A DNA stretch of 64,000 bases from an uncultured Slackia sp. (GCF_934630525.1 NZ_CAKTVX010000003.1:124001-188000), one strand, 5' to 3'; counted from the stretch's first letter, positions 34,131 to 44,455 are shown. Notes: a model not told the origin generated them from the sequence alone. Numbers and translations: made by a program.

Positions 34131-35618
34131 TTACTCGCGCATCTGCTGATGTGCTTCAACTAAATCAAGCAATTCCTGCTTGGAGTGCACGTTGCATTTC
34201 GCGTAAATATGCTTGATATGGGTTTCAATCGTGCTTTTCGAAATCACCAGCACATCTCTCATGTAAGGCACCGATCGGCCTTTCGCCAAGAATCCGAACA
34301 CCTCAGCCTCGCGCGGAGAAAGCTTATATTCCCTCGCCAAGTCTGCTGTCACGTCGTCCATCGACAACTGCCCCATCGCAAGCTCGCGCTCCTCCTCGCC
34401 TTCCATCGAAGACGCAGTCGCCTTTGCGCGCGTGTTTTCCCCAATACTGCCCTCAACCGCAACACCAGAATCGATCTCGCCAAGCCTCTTCTGCAAATTA
34501 ATGAAAAGTGGAAGCATCACGACGCAGGCGCATATCAGCAGCAAGCACGGACCCGTTACATCTACCACAGCATCGACAAGACGCGCGCCGAAGAAACTGC
34601 CGACGAGAAAGCCCAACTGAACAACAGCACGAAATATGCCAAACGTTTCACTCGGGAGACACAGCCCTCGGGCGGTAATGCGCGAGAAAATCGCATAGAA
34701 CAATACTTCGACATAGAATGCCGCCGAGCAAGCAAGCACAAGCGCCGCCGTATTAAAAACCATCCCGCCGAGAACTCGAGCCGCAAGAGCAAACACGATG
34801 AGAGGAATCGCCCATTGATAGAGAAACGAGAAATCCATCTTGCTAGTGTGCGCAATTGCCACAACAACAAGCATACACGCAATTGAAGCTCCTGCAATAT
34901 AGGCGAGGATAATCTCGTCAGGCGCAAAATACGACGCACCTGGATAAATACTCACGCTCACAAATCCCGTTGCGATGCTGCAAACCATCGAACAAGCCGC
35001 CAGACTTATAAGCAGCAAAAATACCTGAGAAAACGGCTTTATCGGTTGAGCAAACGTAAAATTGCCCGCCTCTGATTTCTTGCAGAGAAGCAACATGAGC
35101 GACGTGGCAACGGGGAGACACGATGTAATTACGCCAGAGAGAAAACCAGGCAGAAAGTGCACCGCCAACGCGCATCCCACAAACACAACAAGCGACGCAG
35201 GTATCGACCTCTCTGCATTTTCAGGATGCGTTTGACAGAAGAGCTCGCCCCACGCCACCCAAAGAGCCGAAGACGCAACGCCGCCGATTATGCCCAACAC
35301 CACAAGAACGCAAGGCACCTGCGCGGCAAGACGCAAAGAAAATGTGCAGGCGGCCATAACGAAGCCTGCTGTCGAAACGGTGCGCTCTGAAAGTGGCGTT
35401 CGCTTATTCGGACGAAACGCCATGCTGAAAAGCGCGATGGCCGACGCGAGCAGCGACGCCCACAAGCTCAGAATCGCCGACCTCGTTTCGCCTACGTTGA
35501 AAATGCCGTTCGCAAACCATGTACAGTACACCCAAGCAAGCAACGCGCCCAACCCAAGATAGCGCAAATGCAGCTGTCCAAAAAACGAGTCAAGTCTGTC
35601 GACTAATTTCCCAATCAT
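34131..35618 (-). CDS. Membrane-bound LuxR-family transcriptional regulator
   Basis: A 495-residue protein. Residues about 15-395 hold ten to twelve hydrophobic segments; an acidic linker (MEGEEERELAMGQLSMDD) leads to a LuxR domain near 430-490 (LSPREAEVFGFLAKGRS...HIYAKCNVHSKQELLDLV). The ATG at 35618 follows GGGAGGGAA. It is divergent from the flavoprotein at 35859, its likely target. Codon use is less GC-rich than in the nap region. Confidence 0.9.
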   Translation of the reverse strand: MIGKLVDRLDSFFGQLHLRYLGLGALLAWVYCTWFANGIFNVGETRSAILSLWASLLASAIALFSMAFRPNKRTPLSERTVSTAGFVMAACTFSLRLAAQVPCVLVVLGIIGGVASSALWVAWGELFCQTHPENAERSIPASLVVFVGCALAVHFLPGFLSGVITSCLPVATSLMLLLCKKSEAGNFTFAQPIKPFSQVFLLLISLAACSMVCSIATGFVSVSIYPGASYFAPDEIILAYIAGASIACMLVVVAIAHTSKMDFSFLYQWAIPLIVFALAARVLGGMVFNTAALVLACSAAFYVEVLFYAIFSRITARGLCLPSETFGIFRAVVQLGFLVGSFFGARLVDAVVDVTGPCLLLICACVVMLPLFINLQKRLGEIDSGVAVEGSIGENTRAKATASSMEGEEERELAMGQLSMDDVTADLAREYKLSPREAEVFGFLAKGRSVPYMRDVLVISKSTIETHIKHIYAKCNVHSKQELLDLVEAHQQMRE

Positions 35619-35858
35619 AGTTCCCTCCCAGCGGAAATGCTACGTGCGACGCTCAATCGTGTCAAATCCCCTGAAACACGGGATGCCTCTGAGCTGGCAA
35701 AACAACAATCACGTCTTAGCACGATGGCGACAAGAGCTAATAGTTGCAACAATCAAGTCAAGCCAAAGGGCTGCAAGGAACAAGGAGGAAGCAGCCGCGA
35801 TTCGCAAACGAAATGACCGCGGCCGCAAGAAAACCCTTGTAGAGGGAAAGGGGACACT
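35619..35858. promoter_or_regulatory. Divergent LuxR/flavoprotein promoter region
   Basis: A short inverted pair, CGTGT (35658-35662) and ACACG (35676-35680), is the only dyad I can see in this 240-base region; it is weak evidence for an operator. Confidence 0.3.
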
Positions 35859-37586
35859 ATGTCTATCGACACATCTATGGATCGCCGCGGATTCATCGCT
35901 GGATCGCTGGCCGCAGGCGCCGCAGCGGCATTCGGCCTAGCAGGATGCACAGCATCGACCTCGCCTGATAAAAAGGATGCCCCCGGCGAGGAGAAGACGC
36001 CGCCATCCAACAACGCCGACTGGCTTGGGGAAGCGCCAGCCATCAACGAGAGCGACATTGTCGAAACGATTGACACCGAAGTACTGGTCGTAGGCGCAGG
36101 TTGCTCCGGCCTAGTCGCCGCAAACTTTTCCGCCGCCGAAGGCGCAAAAACGCTGCTCATCGAAAAATACGACATGGGCACAGGCCTGCGCGGTTCGGCA
36201 ATCGGTGCGGTGGGATCACGCAAGCAGAAAGAGGCTGGCGTCGATATTGACCCACTTGAGATTTGCAACGATCTGGTCCATTACTCGCTGAACAACTCCA
36301 ACATGGACCTGCATCGCCTTTGGGCCGACCACTCTGGAGAAGCCGTCGATTGGTACTGCGATTTAGTCGATGGCGTTGACTTGTGCCGCATCGACCTGGA
36401 ATGGAATATGCCAGCCGAGGAAACGCGCTACAAGTGCTGGCCAACCGGCCATGGCGCGATGCTCGACAACGGCAAAGCCGGCAAAGATGACGCCAGCGCC
36501 GAAGGCGTAACTTATAAGGTAATCGAAGAGAACTTTAAATCCATGCCCAACGCGGAGCTGCGCTACAACACGGCTCTCGAATGCCTTATCAAAGAAGACG
36601 GAAAAGTCGTCGGCGCGTACGCCACCAATACCGACGGCAAATACATTCGCATCAATACCTCGAAGGGTGTTATTGTCGCAACCGGCGGCTACGCAAACAA
36701 CCCCGAAATGTTAGCTGCCCTACAACCCGAATTGATGAAAAGCCTGATTGGCGTCGTTCCCTTCCCCAACTTCAATGCCCAAGGCCAAGGCATCAAAGCG
36801 TGCCTGTGGGCAGGAGCCGCAAAAGACGCCCAACCTACAGCCATGATTTTTGATCGCGGCATCATGCGCCCCGATCAGCGTCCTGGCGATCCTTTTGCGA
36901 TGGATTTCGGGTACTTCCATATGGCCACCCAACCGTTCCTGAAAGTTGACATGGCCGGCAAACGCATCACAAACGAGTCGTCGCCATACGATTTTCTTAT
37001 CCATGCATTATCGAACCGCACAGAACGCTCATGGATTGACGTCTGGGATTCGAACTGGCCAGAGGATATCGACCGTTTTCACACCATTGGTTGCTCAACG
37101 CTGATTAAGCGTGAAGGAACCAACCAGATGGACCCTGAGGGCGTCGAAGGCACCGCAGCAATCATCGACTCACTTGTTGAATCGGGCCAGATTGTCAAAG
37201 CGGACACACTGGGAGAAATCGCAGAAGCATTCGGTCTGGACAAGGAGACATTTGAGGCGACCGTTGAACAATATAACGGCTTCTACGACGCTCAGAAAGA
37301 CACACAATACGGAAAGGAAGCGTTCCGCCTGTCGTCGCTACGCAAGCCGCCGTTTTACGCATGCAAACTCGCGGGCATGTTGCTATGCACGCTCGATGGT
37401 ATCAGGATTAACACTAATTTCCAGGCACTCGATGCAGACGCCAATCCAATCGAGGGCCTTTATGTCATCGGAAACGATTCGGGCAACTATTACAACGGCA
37501 CTTACCCAAACCTCGCCGCAGGCCTCAACGCCGGTCGTTGCGTAACGTTCGGCATGTTGTGCGGCAAGCATGTCGCTAATCTGTAG
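35859..37586 (+). CDS. Exported FAD-dependent reductase (fumarate reductase family)
   Basis: A 575-residue flavoprotein. The Tat-like motif is MDRRGFIAG (residues 7-15) and the lipobox is LAGC (Cys30). VVGAGCSGLVAANFSA near residue 74 binds FAD, and GLRGSAIGAVGSRKQKEAG is the flavin-covering segment. EGLYVIGNDSGNYYNGTYPN lies near the C-terminus. The ATG at 35859 follows GAGGGAAAGGGG. It is a close paralogue of the 27860 protein, suggesting duplication of the LuxR-flavoprotein pair. No adjacent cytochrome gene. Confidence 0.9.
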   Translation: MSIDTSMDRRGFIAGSLAAGAAAAFGLAGCTASTSPDKKDAPGEEKTPPSNNADWLGEAPAINESDIVETIDTEVLVVGAGCSGLVAANFSAAEGAKTLLIEKYDMGTGLRGSAIGAVGSRKQKEAGVDIDPLEICNDLVHYSLNNSNMDLHRLWADHSGEAVDWYCDLVDGVDLCRIDLEWNMPAEETRYKCWPTGHGAMLDNGKAGKDDASAEGVTYKVIEENFKSMPNAELRYNTALECLIKEDGKVVGAYATNTDGKYIRINTSKGVIVATGGYANNPEMLAALQPELMKSLIGVVPFPNFNAQGQGIKACLWAGAAKDAQPTAMIFDRGIMRPDQRPGDPFAMDFGYFHMATQPFLKVDMAGKRITNESSPYDFLIHALSNRTERSWIDVWDSNWPEDIDRFHTIGCSTLIKREGTNQMDPEGVEGTAAIIDSLVESGQIVKADTLGEIAEAFGLDKETFEATVEQYNGFYDAQKDTQYGKEAFRLSSLRKPPFYACKLAGMLLCTLDGIRINTNFQALDADANPIEGLYVIGNDSGNYYNGTYPNLAAGLNAGRCVTFGMLCGKHVANL

Positions 37587-37606
37587 GAAAACCAGGATAC
37601 GAAATC

Positions 37607-37642
37607 AAAAGGCATTCGCAGCTATTGCGCGGATGCCTTTTC
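37607..37642. terminator. Bidirectional terminator
   Basis: The stem AAAAGGCAT/ATGCCTTTT with an inner paired part lies between the convergent flavoprotein and response-regulator genes. Confidence 0.7.
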
Positions 37643-37841
37643 TGATTGGAGGGAATCCCTCCACTCGTCTCATCACGATTCATTACACAATAAGAATGCC
37701 GCAATTCGCAATGAGCGCATCAGTACCGGCGTATAACCATACTGCGCATCTTTCCCTGGCTATACGAAAATCGCAATACCGAACGATTCGCGCAATTACG
37801 CTTTCGAAACAGCACCGCCGCCTTCGTGACTGCGTTTTGCC

Positions 37842-38555
37842 CTATGAATCCAATGGTTCGGGATCGCCAAGACGATAACCACCATGCCATACCGTTTGCA
37901 GGTATCTAGGTTTTGATGGATTATCCTCTATCTTGCTCCGTATTTTTCGGACGAAAACAGCAATGCTCGTCGAGCTTGGAGCGTAGTCATCCCCCCAAAC
38001 ATGCTCAATCACGCTTTGCGAGGTGAACACCTCCCCCGGACGACTCGCAAGCAAGGCGAGTATGCGAAATTCCTTCGGGGTAAGATTGGCATTCTTTCCC
38101 TTGACCAACGCTTCCCCTTTATCAAGCAATACTTCAACATCCCCGCCGCATGCCCGAAGAACCCCAGAAAGCCTCTCGCCCTCCACCTTTGAAGCGCTCG
38201 CCCTTCTTAGCGCAGCGCCTATGCGCATAAGCAGTTCATCGGCATTGAAGGGTTTCGATATATAGTCGTCGCATCCAGCCGAAAATCCCATGCTCTTGTC
38301 GACAATATCGCTTTTGGCAGACAGCATGATGATACCGACGCGATCATCTCGCATCCGCAGCTCTTTACATACCTCAAAGCCATTCATGCCAGGCATCATT
38401 ACGTCGAGAATCACAACGTCTGGTTTCTCTTCTTCATAGAGGGCTATAGCCTCCGCGCCATCAAGCGCAGAGCAACACTCATACCCAGCACCGCTTACCA
38501 ATCTTTCAACAGCGGCACATATATCCCGTTCGTCATCGACGACCATAACTTTCAT
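37842..38555 (-). CDS. OmpR-family response regulator
   Basis: A 237-residue two-component regulator. The receiver domain (1-120) has the acidic pair DDE, the phospho-acceptor in VVILDVMMPG near residue 52, and lysine in SKPF. The winged-helix DNA-binding domain (about 135-230) ends with SIAVFVRKIRSKIEDNPSKPRYLQTVWHGGYRL. The start overlaps the kinase stop by 4 bases, so the two are translationally coupled. It probably controls the DMSO-reductase-type genes upstream. It is a paralogue of the regulator at 54797. Confidence 0.93.
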   Translation of the reverse strand: MKVMVVDDERDICAAVERLVSGAGYECCSALDGAEAIALYEEEKPDVVILDVMMPGMNGFEVCKELRMRDDRVGIIMLSAKSDIVDKSMGFSAGCDDYISKPFNADELLMRIGAALRRASASKVEGERLSGVLRACGGDVEVLLDKGEALVKGKNANLTPKEFRILALLASRPGEVFTSQSVIEHVWGDDYAPSSTSIAVFVRKIRSKIEDNPSKPRYLQTVWHGGYRLGDPEPLDS

Positions 38556-40285
38556 TCTTCTTCACCCTCTCCAAAACCTGGAGCCGGAACGCTCACCGTA
38601 AAAACGCTGCCCTTCCCCAATTCGCTTTCAACCTCAACCGACCCTCCAAGAAGGTCGAGCGTTTTTTTCACCAAGGACAAGCCTAGTCCACTACCGCCAT
38701 ATTTTCTCGTTATCGAGGCATCAACCTGGGTAAACCTATCAAAAATAGAAGCAATATCTTCCGAAGAGATGCCAATACCAGTATCGGAAACCTCAAACAT
38801 AATTTTCTCACTGCCAAATTCGTAATGCGCCAAAACACGCACCATGCCGCCCTCATCCGTGAATTTAACGGCGTTACTTGTTAGATTTAAGAGAATTCTT
38901 TCAAGTTGATACCAATCCCCGGCGAAAATTGGAATCTCACCTTGAATCTCAAAATCAAATCGAAGCTTTTTCTTTATTGCAAGAGATTTGGTAAACGATT
39001 CAATCTCATCCATCAGATCAACGACGTCGATCGGTTCGCGAGAAACCTGAACATCGCCAGCTTCAATTCGAGCTAAATCGAGCACGTTGTTAATCATTTC
39101 GAGAAGCAATTGGCTATGAGATTTTATTTTTCCTATACATTCATCAGCCTCTTCATCAACTTTGCCACTCCTCGTTCTTTCATAAACATCCACATACGCG
39201 ATTATCGCAGTAAGGGGCGTCCGGAGTTCGTGACTCAATATCGAGACAATGCTAGTGCGATACTCATTTTCATCCTTGAGTTTCGCGTTAGTCTCGACGA
39301 GCATCGCATTTGCGCGCGCAAGCTGCTTGCGCTGATGTTCAATCTGTCTATTTGCTTCTTTGTATTGCTCCGTCCGCTGAGCTACCTTTTCCTCGAGGGT
39401 GTTATAAAGGGCATCAAGTTCCGCTGACATATTGCTAACGCCCTGAGCAAATTCAGCGAGCTCCCTTGTTTTACCAATATAGACAGGCTGGGCCGATAAA
39501 TTCCCTTTGCCGATTTCATCAAGAGAATCCGCCAAGCTCTCGATAGGAAGTATGACGTTACGACGGAAAAACACAGCACTCGTCGCAAGAGCGAGGCAAA
39601 GGAATAGCGCCAGGAGCATGCCCGTTCGAATGATGTTCGCATTCGCCGCCGCGCGATAACCGCCCGTAGGCATAGTAATGCTCACGGCGCCAGCCAAATC
39701 GCCCTGATTCATGCCCTCTTTCACAAATCCCGTTACATCCACCTCACCAATTGGACCCCCATGGCAATCCATGCAGTTTTCCGTTAGATATATTGCACCA
39801 ACATAGCGAAACACTTCTTCGCCCGAATCGTCTTTCGTAATGCAATAGGTCTCATTCGAATCCGACCCTTCAGGACCAAACGAGCGGAGAGAAGCAAGTT
39901 CAAATTCATCGGGATTGTCATGTGCGCTACGCGGGTTTTCTCTTACATATCGCAGCTGATATTCGTATCCGGTATCCCTCGAAAAGATTTCACCGACCGA
40001 TTTCCCGACTAATGAACAATAAATTCCCTTGAAGTTATAAACACCATCTCTATCACGATTGATGTTGTTTTGCTCGTAGTCAATGAACTGCCAGGTTGCA
40101 TTTACGGATGTATCAAGAACGCGCGCCTCGGCAAGCATCTGCTCTTCAGCGTACTTTCCTTGTTCGTAAAACGACCAAGCGATAAAAATGGCAAAGGCAA
40201 CAAAGCCAATGCACGCAACAACGACCGCATAACGCGACACAAGCGTCGACTTCTGCAAAATACTTTCGCGCCACGAACGCCCCAT
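38552..40285 (-). CDS. Sensor histidine kinase with c-type heme sensor domain (DUF3365-like)
   Basis: A 577-residue membrane kinase. An N-terminal membrane segment, an external domain of about 150 residues resembling DUF3365/Tll0287 with a single heme c motif (ENCMDCHG), a second membrane segment, then HAMP, coiled coil, H-box SHELRTPLTAIIAY, and an ATPase domain with N, G1 (DTGIGIS) and G2 (GGSGLGLSL) boxes. The ATG at 40285 follows GGGGGTGGA. A bound heme suggests sensing of redox state or a small ligand outside the cell. It lies downstream of the dmsB-like gene. Confidence 0.92.
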   Translation of the reverse strand: MGRSWRESILQKSTLVSRYAVVVACIGFVAFAIFIAWSFYEQGKYAEEQMLAEARVLDTSVNATWQFIDYEQNNINRDRDGVYNFKGIYCSLVGKSVGEIFSRDTGYEYQLRYVRENPRSAHDNPDEFELASLRSFGPEGSDSNETYCITKDDSGEEVFRYVGAIYLTENCMDCHGGPIGEVDVTGFVKEGMNQGDLAGAVSITMPTGGYRAAANANIIRTGMLLALFLCLALATSAVFFRRNVILPIESLADSLDEIGKGNLSAQPVYIGKTRELAEFAQGVSNMSAELDALYNTLEEKVAQRTEQYKEANRQIEHQRKQLARANAMLVETNAKLKDENEYRTSIVSILSHELRTPLTAIIAYVDVYERTRSGKVDEEADECIGKIKSHSQLLLEMINNVLDLARIEAGDVQVSREPIDVVDLMDEIESFTKSLAIKKKLRFDFEIQGEIPIFAGDWYQLERILLNLTSNAVKFTDEGGMVRVLAHYEFGSEKIMFEVSDTGIGISSEDIASIFDRFTQVDASITRKYGGSGLGLSLVKKTLDLLGGSVEVESELGKGSVFTVSVPAPGFGEGEEE

Positions 40286-40375
40286 TGCATTCCACCCCCA
40301 GAACAAGCAACAAGCCCTTCGCATTAAATTGTATCCATCGAATGGCGAGCAGCAAAGATTACCCTCGACAAAAGA

Positions 40376-40406
40376 CCACGCCGTGCAGCAAAGCCGCACG
40401 GCGTGG
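40376..40406 (-). terminator. Hairpin between the iron-sulfur gene and the kinase gene
   Basis: A perfect 11-bp stem, CCACGCCGTGC/GCACGGCGTGG, followed on the minus strand by TCTTTTG. It may reduce readthrough from the reductase genes into the regulator genes. Confidence 0.65.
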
Positions 40407-40434
40407 CGTTTAGGAGGGCGGTATCTACTATTGC

Positions 40435-41010
40435 CTAAAGAAGCACCTCGTCCCCCTTTTGCTCAAGCGCAATGTCTCGGGCGTCAAAAAGGGTGTTCGA
40501 TCCGGTTTTATCTTCACCCATCGCCGGAATGGCGCGCACGAGATCAGAACCGTATTTCTTCTCCAGCTCCTCGATATCGCCGAAGTCAAGCGCACGATAG
40601 GGGCACGATTCGACGCATGAGGGCACATGTCCCGCCTGCCTCAAGTCGTAACATGCATCGCATTTGCACGCATGCCCCTTTTCTTCATCCATACGAGGAA
40701 CACCATATGGGCAGGCATTGACGCAAGAACTGCACCCTATGCATTTGTCCATGTCAATCCTCACCGTGCCATCATCCATTTTTTCGATTGCCCCTACTGG
40801 ACACACATCTTTACAAGCCGGGACATCGCAATGGTTGCAAGTTGCGGAATAATGGTACATCTTGACTGAAGGGAAGGTTCCAATCTGATAAGTATGGACT
40901 TCTCGCAAAATAGGGCCAACTTCAAGTCGATTTTTATCCTTGCATGCAACCTGGCAAGTCTTGCAGCCTGCACACATTTTTTGATTGTAGTAGAAACCTA
41001 TCTGAGACAT
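40435..41010 (-). CDS. DmsB-type iron-sulfur electron-transfer subunit
   Basis: A 191-residue protein with four 4Fe-4S cysteine clusters: CAGCKTCQVAC, CNHCDVPACKDVC, CIGCSSCVNAC, and a final pair, CKCDACYDL and CVESCP. This matches the B subunit of DMSO-reductase-family enzymes, which carries electrons to the molybdenum subunit encoded just upstream (15 bases). No membrane anchor (DmsC/NrfD-type) gene is present. The ATG at 41010 is preceded by a GGGGGGAC site. Confidence 0.92.
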   Translation of the reverse strand: MSQIGFYYNQKMCAGCKTCQVACKDKNRLEVGPILREVHTYQIGTFPSVKMYHYSATCNHCDVPACKDVCPVGAIEKMDDGTVRIDMDKCIGCSSCVNACPYGVPRMDEEKGHACKCDACYDLRQAGHVPSCVESCPYRALDFGDIEELEKKYGSDLVRAIPAMGEDKTGSNTLFDARDIALEQKGDEVLL

Positions 41011-41024
41011 CGCCGTCCCCCCTT

Positions 41025-43616
41025 CTAAGCCAAATCAACGATACGCTGGGGGAGCTCACAGTCGGGCTCAAGCGAAGCGCCATCGTAAAGCACAAAATCG
41101 CAGTTATAGTTGTTGTATCCAGAGGTTCCCATGCCGCTAGTTACTCCACCGCACAACACGTTGTCTGCGCCGGCGCGGTCGATTTTATTGTCTTCGTCAT
41201 AATCCAACCATGCGCCGTGGGGAAGTCCGACACAACCGGGCATGAGGATGTCCGAAACAGACGCAGTGCGCAAAACTGCGCCATGCGCGTTAAACACCTT
41301 AACGGTATCACCCGTCTTGACACCTTTCGCGGCAGCGTCGCTCGTGTTCAAGAACACGGGATTAGGCCATGTCTCGCGAAGCCAAGGCATATTGTCGCCA
41401 ATTTGATGAGCACGACGCAGATAGTGAGGGTTGTACACGATGAACGGGTATTCGCCTCCCATGCCCTCGCGTCCTTCGGGGGCCGCGATATGCGTCGGAT
41501 ACGGCTTGAACGTTCCTTCCGGACTGTAGCCCATGCTGTTCAGCATATCGGATTTGTATTGGCAATAAATCTCGAATTTGCCGGATGCGCTTGGCCGAGG
41601 ATTGTTCTCGGGATCACTAATGTAGTCCGAATAGCCAATGTGCCCGTATCCGTCTCCGTCGGAACGCTGCACCGTATAGCAACCGTCACTCAGGAATTTT
41701 CCAAGGTCTACCTTGCCTTCTTGCGCCTGCCCGTCACATTCCCACTGCTTAAGGTCATCGTCTGTCACGGTCACCAAGATTTGCTCTTCGCCCTTTTCGT
41801 CCAGCACTCGTGCACCAAGAATTTGGTTCATGAATTGCTGCTTCTCAGAAACGGGCCAGATTTCACCAGCATCAATCCCGAGCTTATCAGCAAGAAGACA
41901 GCCTATCTCCTGGTCGGTTTTTGCCTCATATAGGGGCTCCGTAACCTGCGTGTATACGATTACGGTCTCACGAGAACGTTGATGCCCCGGGAAGCCTCCC
42001 ACACGCTCCCATTCACTCGTCACCGGCAAAACAATGTCAGCATATTGGGCATTCGCATCAAAGAAATGGGAGGAGCGTACTACCAAGTCGAGTTTGCGAA
42101 GCGCATCGATCCCCGTAAGCATATTGGGGGTCGTTTGGAATTTAGAATTCGCCTCGAACGTAATCATCTTGATATCTGCCTGTTTGATATCTTTAGCGTT
42201 GAACTTATTCGAGTACGCAGCACCTGTGGTATTGAATTCGCCGTCAAGGATGCTCTGCCACAAAAGCGGAGCGGAAATGTATTCCGAGATGGGATTTTTA
42301 ATTTTAGGCAATCCATCTTCGCCTGGGAAAGCAAGTGTGGCGCCACAATTTCCCGCAAAGGTCTTGTATGCACCACCAACAGCATGGCCCGACTTGCCCA
42401 TATGTCCACCCATTGCGCCCACCGTCATAATTATCTGAGGCACATTATCGGCACTGGCGCAGCGAGCGAGTGCATAGTTATGCAGCAACATTGCCTTCTT
42501 GTCTTTGCCGATCTGCCCAGCGAGCCACTTGATGTCCTCTACGGGCGTTCCGCATATTGCGCTTGCCCAATCTGCAGTCTTTTCAATACCATCATACTCG
42601 CCCAGAAGATACCCTTTAAAATTCTCGGTCGTAGTAGCATCCGAAGGCATATGCTCCGCATCGAAACCGACACAGTACTTATTCAGGAATTCGTAATCGA
42701 CAATATCCTGCTGAATCATCTCGTAGGCAACACCGATAAGAAACGCCGTATCAGTTCCAGGGTACACGGGAATCCAGCGAGCATCGAACAAAGCTGCGGT
42801 GGCGTTATAGGACGGACCGACCATAACGAATTGAACGCCCGCTTCAATTGCCTCCTTGAAGTTGTACATGGTCGAACCACCTGACGACCATACGGAATTG
42901 CCGCCCAGAAGAACAATCGTCTCTGCATTCTTCAGATCATATCGATCGTTCGTCTCGCCAAGATCCGTACCCGGCAGGCCAAGCGCTGCCACGTTGAAGG
43001 AGTATACGCCGCAGGAGCTCGTGTCGGTAATTCCGATGTAACCACCCTTCTTGAGAAGAAGTTTATCGATGGCCGGACCGCCTGCTCCGATAACAGCACG
43101 AGGACCATAGCTATCGTAGATTCGATTGATTTCGTCAGCAAGATAGCCAATCGCTTCATCCCACGAAATGCGCTCCCATTCGTCTTTACCACGAAGTTCT
43201 CCATGGGAGTTCTCTCCGCCACCAGGCTGCCAGCTCTTGCGTTTCATTGGGTATTTAAGACGGTCCGCACCAAAACAAAACTGCTGGCGCGCTCGACCAC
43301 GAGGACATCCGCGCTGCTGAATCCAATCATAGCTATCCTCATGGGAAGTTTCCCCTCCCTGACGAACAACGGCGCCATCTTTCATGAGCACCCTATTGAC
43401 GCAGCGGCCACCGCAATTGTCCCAACATGCGGCAGAAATCCAGGTCCCCTCATCGGCAGAACCAGAATCGGGGCCAACCGTTTCTTCTTTCTCTCCAGTC
43501 GAACATGCGCTCAGCATCGACGCACCGCCGAGAGCCGCCGCAAACGCAGCGCTTCCCGCTAAGAAATTCCTACGAGTGAACGCATTGCCCGCAACCGAGT
43601 CGATTATCCTTCCCAT
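41025..43616 (-). CDS. DMSO-reductase-family molybdoenzyme, catalytic subunit
   Basis: An 863-residue bis-MGD oxidoreductase. A Tat motif, TRRNFLAG (14-21), precedes a lipobox, LSAC (Cys38). The N-terminal cluster is Cys64, Cys68, Cys72 (CWDNCGGRC) and CPRG. The segment GGYIGITDTSSCGVYSF aligns with the GGYLNHYGTYS region of DmsA, so a serine (TSS) is the probable molybdenum ligand. RSSHFFDANAQYADIVLPV and the C-terminal GDTVKVFNAHG/PHGAWLDYD are typical of the family. The substrate could be an S- or N-oxide or another acceptor. The ATG at 43616 follows AAAGGGGGAA. Confidence 0.9.
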   Translation of the reverse strand: MGRIIDSVAGNAFTRRNFLAGSAAFAAALGGASMLSACSTGEKEETVGPDSGSADEGTWISAACWDNCGGRCVNRVLMKDGAVVRQGGETSHEDSYDWIQQRGCPRGRARQQFCFGADRLKYPMKRKSWQPGGGENSHGELRGKDEWERISWDEAIGYLADEINRIYDSYGPRAVIGAGGPAIDKLLLKKGGYIGITDTSSCGVYSFNVAALGLPGTDLGETNDRYDLKNAETIVLLGGNSVWSSGGSTMYNFKEAIEAGVQFVMVGPSYNATAALFDARWIPVYPGTDTAFLIGVAYEMIQQDIVDYEFLNKYCVGFDAEHMPSDATTTENFKGYLLGEYDGIEKTADWASAICGTPVEDIKWLAGQIGKDKKAMLLHNYALARCASADNVPQIIMTVGAMGGHMGKSGHAVGGAYKTFAGNCGATLAFPGEDGLPKIKNPISEYISAPLLWQSILDGEFNTTGAAYSNKFNAKDIKQADIKMITFEANSKFQTTPNMLTGIDALRKLDLVVRSSHFFDANAQYADIVLPVTSEWERVGGFPGHQRSRETVIVYTQVTEPLYEAKTDQEIGCLLADKLGIDAGEIWPVSEKQQFMNQILGARVLDEKGEEQILVTVTDDDLKQWECDGQAQEGKVDLGKFLSDGCYTVQRSDGDGYGHIGYSDYISDPENNPRPSASGKFEIYCQYKSDMLNSMGYSPEGTFKPYPTHIAAPEGREGMGGEYPFIVYNPHYLRRAHQIGDNMPWLRETWPNPVFLNTSDAAAKGVKTGDTVKVFNAHGAVLRTASVSDILMPGCVGLPHGAWLDYDEDNKIDRAGADNVLCGGVTSGMGTSGYNNYNCDFVLYDGASLEPDCELPQRIVDLA

Positions 43617-43664
43617 TATTCCCCCTTTTCTCTTTCCTGCTTCTTCGGATTAGCAAGAAAGGCC

Positions 43665-43692
43665 TTGAATGTCGGAATCGACTTGTTATAAT
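43665..43692 (+). promoter_or_regulatory. Promoter of the TorD-like chaperone gene
   Basis: TTGAAT (43665-43670), a 16-base spacer and TATAAT (43687-43692) lie about 100 bases before the gene. Immediately upstream is the divergent start of the molybdoenzyme operon. Confidence 0.6.
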
Positions 43693-43789
43693 TTACCGAC
43701 AACCAATCCATAAGACAACCATAAACCCTGTTCAGAACGATTTTTTTTAAGAAAGAAATCTTACCATCTAGTCATAATCGGAGGTTAAC

Positions 43790-44455
43790 ATGCAGAAAAA
43801 CGAAGGTCTAACGCTACTGCTGAACGAACGTTATTCTCTGTTGAGGATTATTCAGATATTGTTTCAGCAACCCATGTCACATGAAATCATTGCGCTTCTA
43901 AAAGCGCCGGAAACCAGAGCATGCGTTGAGTTGTTCAGTACCGAAAACCCCAATATGGGCATATTTCTCGACAGGCTAGACGAAGTGGCCGCGTCCGATT
44001 CCGATACATTCTGCGATGAGGCTCGTCGCGAGTACAACATGCTGTTTGTCGGCCCAGGAAAACCCGCCGCCCCATTCTGGGAATCGGTTTACCTCGACGA
44101 GCGTGAGCTTCTATTTCTCCCCAGCACTTCCGACGTACGCATGCGATATGCAGCAGAAGGGTTCATGATTGCAGGAAAAGAAAAACAGGCGGAAGACGCC
44201 GTTCACTATCAGTTTGACTTCCTTGCTTCTCTGGCCTGGAAAATGAGCGAAGCATTGGACGCTGAAGCACTCGACGAACTATCGCGCCTTGCAAGAGTTT
44301 CGTTCGATTTCGAATCGGACCACATGCTTAATTGGCTTCCAAAAATGGCTCAACGAGCCTCTGACCATTCAACGCATTTTTTCTACCCCCAGCTATGCGC
44401 ATTTGCCGCAGCCACGATTGACTTCGATTCGCAATTGCTCGAAGAAATCGCCTAG
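43790..44455 (+). CDS. TorD/DmsD-family molybdoenzyme chaperone
   Basis: A 221-residue all-helical cytoplasmic chaperone. The family motif region EYNMLFVGPGKPAAPFWESVYLDERELLF (positions about 84-112) is present, as is the later DHMLNWLPKMAQRA helix. Such proteins hold the Tat substrate while the molybdenum cofactor is inserted; the client is probably the enzyme encoded divergently at 41025-43616. The ATG at 43790 follows CGGAGG. The second TorD-like protein in the window (57391) shares the PPWESVYL motif. Confidence 0.88.
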   Translation: MQKNEGLTLLLNERYSLLRIIQILFQQPMSHEIIALLKAPETRACVELFSTENPNMGIFLDRLDEVAASDSDTFCDEARREYNMLFVGPGKPAAPFWESVYLDERELLFLPSTSDVRMRYAAEGFMIAGKEKQAEDAVHYQFDFLASLAWKMSEALDAEALDELSRLARVSFDFESDHMLNWLPKMAQRASDHSTHFFYPQLCAFAAATIDFDSQLLEEIA